This document shows positions 42,251 through 43,415 of a DNA stretch of 43,415 nt, one piece after another (within the stretch, counting starts at the first letter, position 1; the number at the start of each line of letters is the position of its first letter). A model generated the notes under the pieces. The model worked only from the letters and a program-made list of their open reading frames with translations, did no database searches and was not told the origin of the DNA. Made by a program: the position numbers and the translations under genes. Origin of the DNA: an uncultured Bacilli bacterium (GTDB taxonomy: Bacteria; Bacillota_I; Bacilli_A; RF39; UBA660); assembly GCA_947589675.1 (NCBI GenBank), contig CANQCI010000012.1, forward strand, positions 1-43,415. The letters are read 5' to 3'.

Positions 42251-43250
42251 TTTGTTGTGGATTATTATTTACTGGGGCTTGGGGTGCTTGGGGATTAGGG
42301 TTAGTTCCACCGGCTTGGTTTGGATCTGGATTTGGTGGGGTATTTGCTTGTTGCTTTTTCGCATAATAATCTAAAACTTCGGATAAAGCTGGCATTGATA
42401 AACGAGAACCAACTTTTTCGACCGATAATCCACCAGCGATATTAGCTAAAGTCACTGTTTTTTCCATATCAAAACCATTAGCAATTCCATAAGTAAAAGC
42501 TCCATGGAAAATATCACCTGCTCCGGTAGTATCCTTAGCTTCCACCTTTAAACCAGGCATAATTCTAATTTCATTATTATAAACATATAATGCACCTTTA
42601 GCTTCTAAAGTTACGACAATATTAGCATTAGGATATTTAGCTTGTAGTTTAGAATAAACATCCACTAAAGTACCAGGACGATCAAAATCCATTTTAGCTC
42701 CCGTTACAGTTTCAGCAAATTCCTTAGAACAAACAATATAATTCATATATTTACAAAGTTCTAAAATTTCTTGAACAGGTCTTCCGGCATCAATAATCCG
42801 GATGGCATTAGGAAATTTACTAATCGCATTTTGCGTCGCTCCATAATCATGACCATCCGTAAATATTATATCGGGTGTAAAATCAAAATTAAATTTTTTA
42901 ATCGGAGCTAGATCACTTTCCAAGTTAAAAATCGTTCTTGAGCCATTACTTTTATTTATCAAAATAAAAGATAATGAAGTTGTTCTTTCATAAGTAGTTT
43001 CAATATAACTAGTTTGAACATTTACTCCTTGAAATTCTTTTTTAATTTTTTCGCCATAATCATCAGACCCGACAACCGTCGAAATCACAGTATCTATTCC
43101 CCATTTACCAAGTAAATAAGCCGCATTGCCGGCAGGGCCTCCTCCCGCTTTTACAGATTCTTGTAAACGATATTTAACATTTTCAATCGGATAATTATCA
43201 ATTGGGCAACTGATATCATAACTTGTATGACCAATACATAAAACTTTCAT
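42234..43250 (-). CDS. PfkB/ribokinase-family carbohydrate kinase with a Pro/Asn/Gln-rich tail
   Basis: 338 residues. The kinase core covers about 1-298. N-terminal signature region ESVKAGGGPAGNAAYLLGKWG; late signature DTTGAGDIFHGAFTYG with the catalytic Asp. The substrate (sugar or nucleoside) cannot be read from sequence. The last 39 residues are low-complexity (PPNPDPNQAGGTNPNPQAPQ and more), unusual for this family and probably disordered. First gene of an operon with the Smr and TasA-like genes. Confidence 0.88.
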   Translation of the reverse strand: MKVLCIGHTSYDISCPIDNYPIENVKYRLQESVKAGGGPAGNAAYLLGKWGIDTVISTVVGSDDYGEKIKKEFQGVNVQTSYIETTYERTTSLSFILINKSNGSRTIFNLESDLAPIKKFNFDFTPDIIFTDGHDYGATQNAISKFPNAIRIIDAGRPVQEILELCKYMNYIVCSKEFAETVTGAKMDFDRPGTLVDVYSKLQAKYPNANIVVTLEAKGALYVYNNEIRIMPGLKVEAKDTTGAGDIFHGAFTYGIANGFDMEKTVTLANIAGGLSVEKVGSRLSMPALSEVLDYYAKKQQANTPPNPDPNQAGGTNPNPQAPQAPVNNNPQQNVSNQ

Positions 43251-43342
43251 AAATTATTCATCTACTTTCTTACTTTACTTGTATATAATATCATAAATTT
43301 TAAAAATTTAATAGCCCTATCCAAGAAAATATTAATTCATAA

Positions 43343-43359
43343 GTTACAGTTCAGTCAAG
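43343..43359 (+). repeat. 17-bp module shared with the left end
   Basis: Inverted copy of 61-77. In the plus-strand frame it reads VTVQSR, then ALKNK and a stop, but an in-frame TAA sits directly before it, so no gene body is attached. Confidence 0.7.
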
Positions 43360-43371
43360 GGCACTGAAAAA

Positions 43372-43396
43372 TAAGTAAGGGTTACTTACTTTTTTT
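43372..43396 (+). terminator. Hairpin terminator at the right edge
   Basis: TAAGTAA/TTACTTA arms (43372-43378 and 43382-43388), 3-nt loop, followed by seven T on the plus strand. It begins at the stop codon of the VTVQSR remnant. On the minus strand it is also followed by a T-rich stretch. Confidence 0.6.
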
Positions 43397-43415
43397 CATA
43401 TTATAACAATTTGAT

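Noticed and set aside
61-43359. Inverted terminal repeats of a linear element spanning the window
   Set aside because: Only 17 bp match, the flanks do not align, and both copies lie inside gene-end and terminator contexts.
1-43415. CRISPR array, ribosomal RNA or classical insertion sequence
   Set aside because: No regularly spaced repeats, no rRNA-like stretch and no transposase were seen.
1-43415. Mycoplasma-type code with TGA as tryptophan
   Set aside because: TGA ends several genes, including the first, and conserved Trp positions use TGG.

Overview
The window is AT-rich (roughly 30% GC by eye), uses the standard bacterial code (TGA is a stop, Trp is TGG), has strong AGGAGG-like ribosome binding sites, and carries gene orders typical of Bacilli. 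Examples are rbgA-rnhB-(x)-topA, murG-murB-ftsQ, and ireB-ruvX-DUF1292-mltG-trmR-trhP1-trhP2-(x)-greA. A bile-salt-hydrolase-type Ntn hydrolase and many SipW-type secreted proteins point to a gut-associated, uncultured low-GC Bacillota. Cell-wall genes (murG, murB, ftsQ, mltG) argue against a wall-less Mollicute. Almost every gene is on the minus strand. The only plus-strand features of size are a transglutaminase-like gene, a DUF192 gene and a tRNA-Leu.

Layout, left to right. 1-2042: a secreted repeat protein. 2256-7780: an operon rbgA-rnhB-LtaS-like-topA, read right to left. 7773-13514: an accessory island of a BRO-N protein, three tandem RhuM-family proteins and a DinD homologue, with decayed YhcG/DUF1016-like remnants between them. 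13539-18845: membrane and housekeeping genes (CmpB-type protein, bile salt hydrolase, transglutaminase-like protein, SPFH/NfeD pair). 18838-22197: queH, ftsQ, murB, murG. 22378-28835: an LtaS-like enzyme and two nearly identical surface proteins that end in a HINT domain. 29011-31066: a solitary pilin, ruvA, a secreted protein and DUF192. 31037-38700: obg, tig, greA, the TrhP/TrmR wobble-uridine genes, mltG, ruvX and ireB. 39198-40592: two tRNAs around an orphan M.HaeIII-like methyltransferase. 40711-43250: a hypothetical gene, a TasA-like protein, a Smr protein and a PfkB kinase.

The most unusual signal is in the accessory island. Each of the five intact genes (BRO-N, RhuM x3, DinD) holds one strong inverted repeat of 25-32 bp inside its coding sequence. 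The repeats all differ in sequence, yet all are centred about 196-227 nt after the start codon, just before the next conserved strand of the N-terminal domain. Two more such palindromes lie in the non-coding debris beside these genes, one of them inside a YhcG/DUF1016-like remnant. I know of no described role for them.

A second unusual locus is the pair of HINT-tailed surface proteins. They share an apparently identical 1304-bp block, which suggests recent gene conversion. One gene sits behind a promoter whose -35/-10 spacer is mostly a 15-base homopolymer, a likely phase-variation switch. The other is joined to an LtaS-like synthase gene by a 2-nt gap. A 17-bp sequence is shared in inverted orientation between the two ends of the window, in both cases just before a hairpin terminator.
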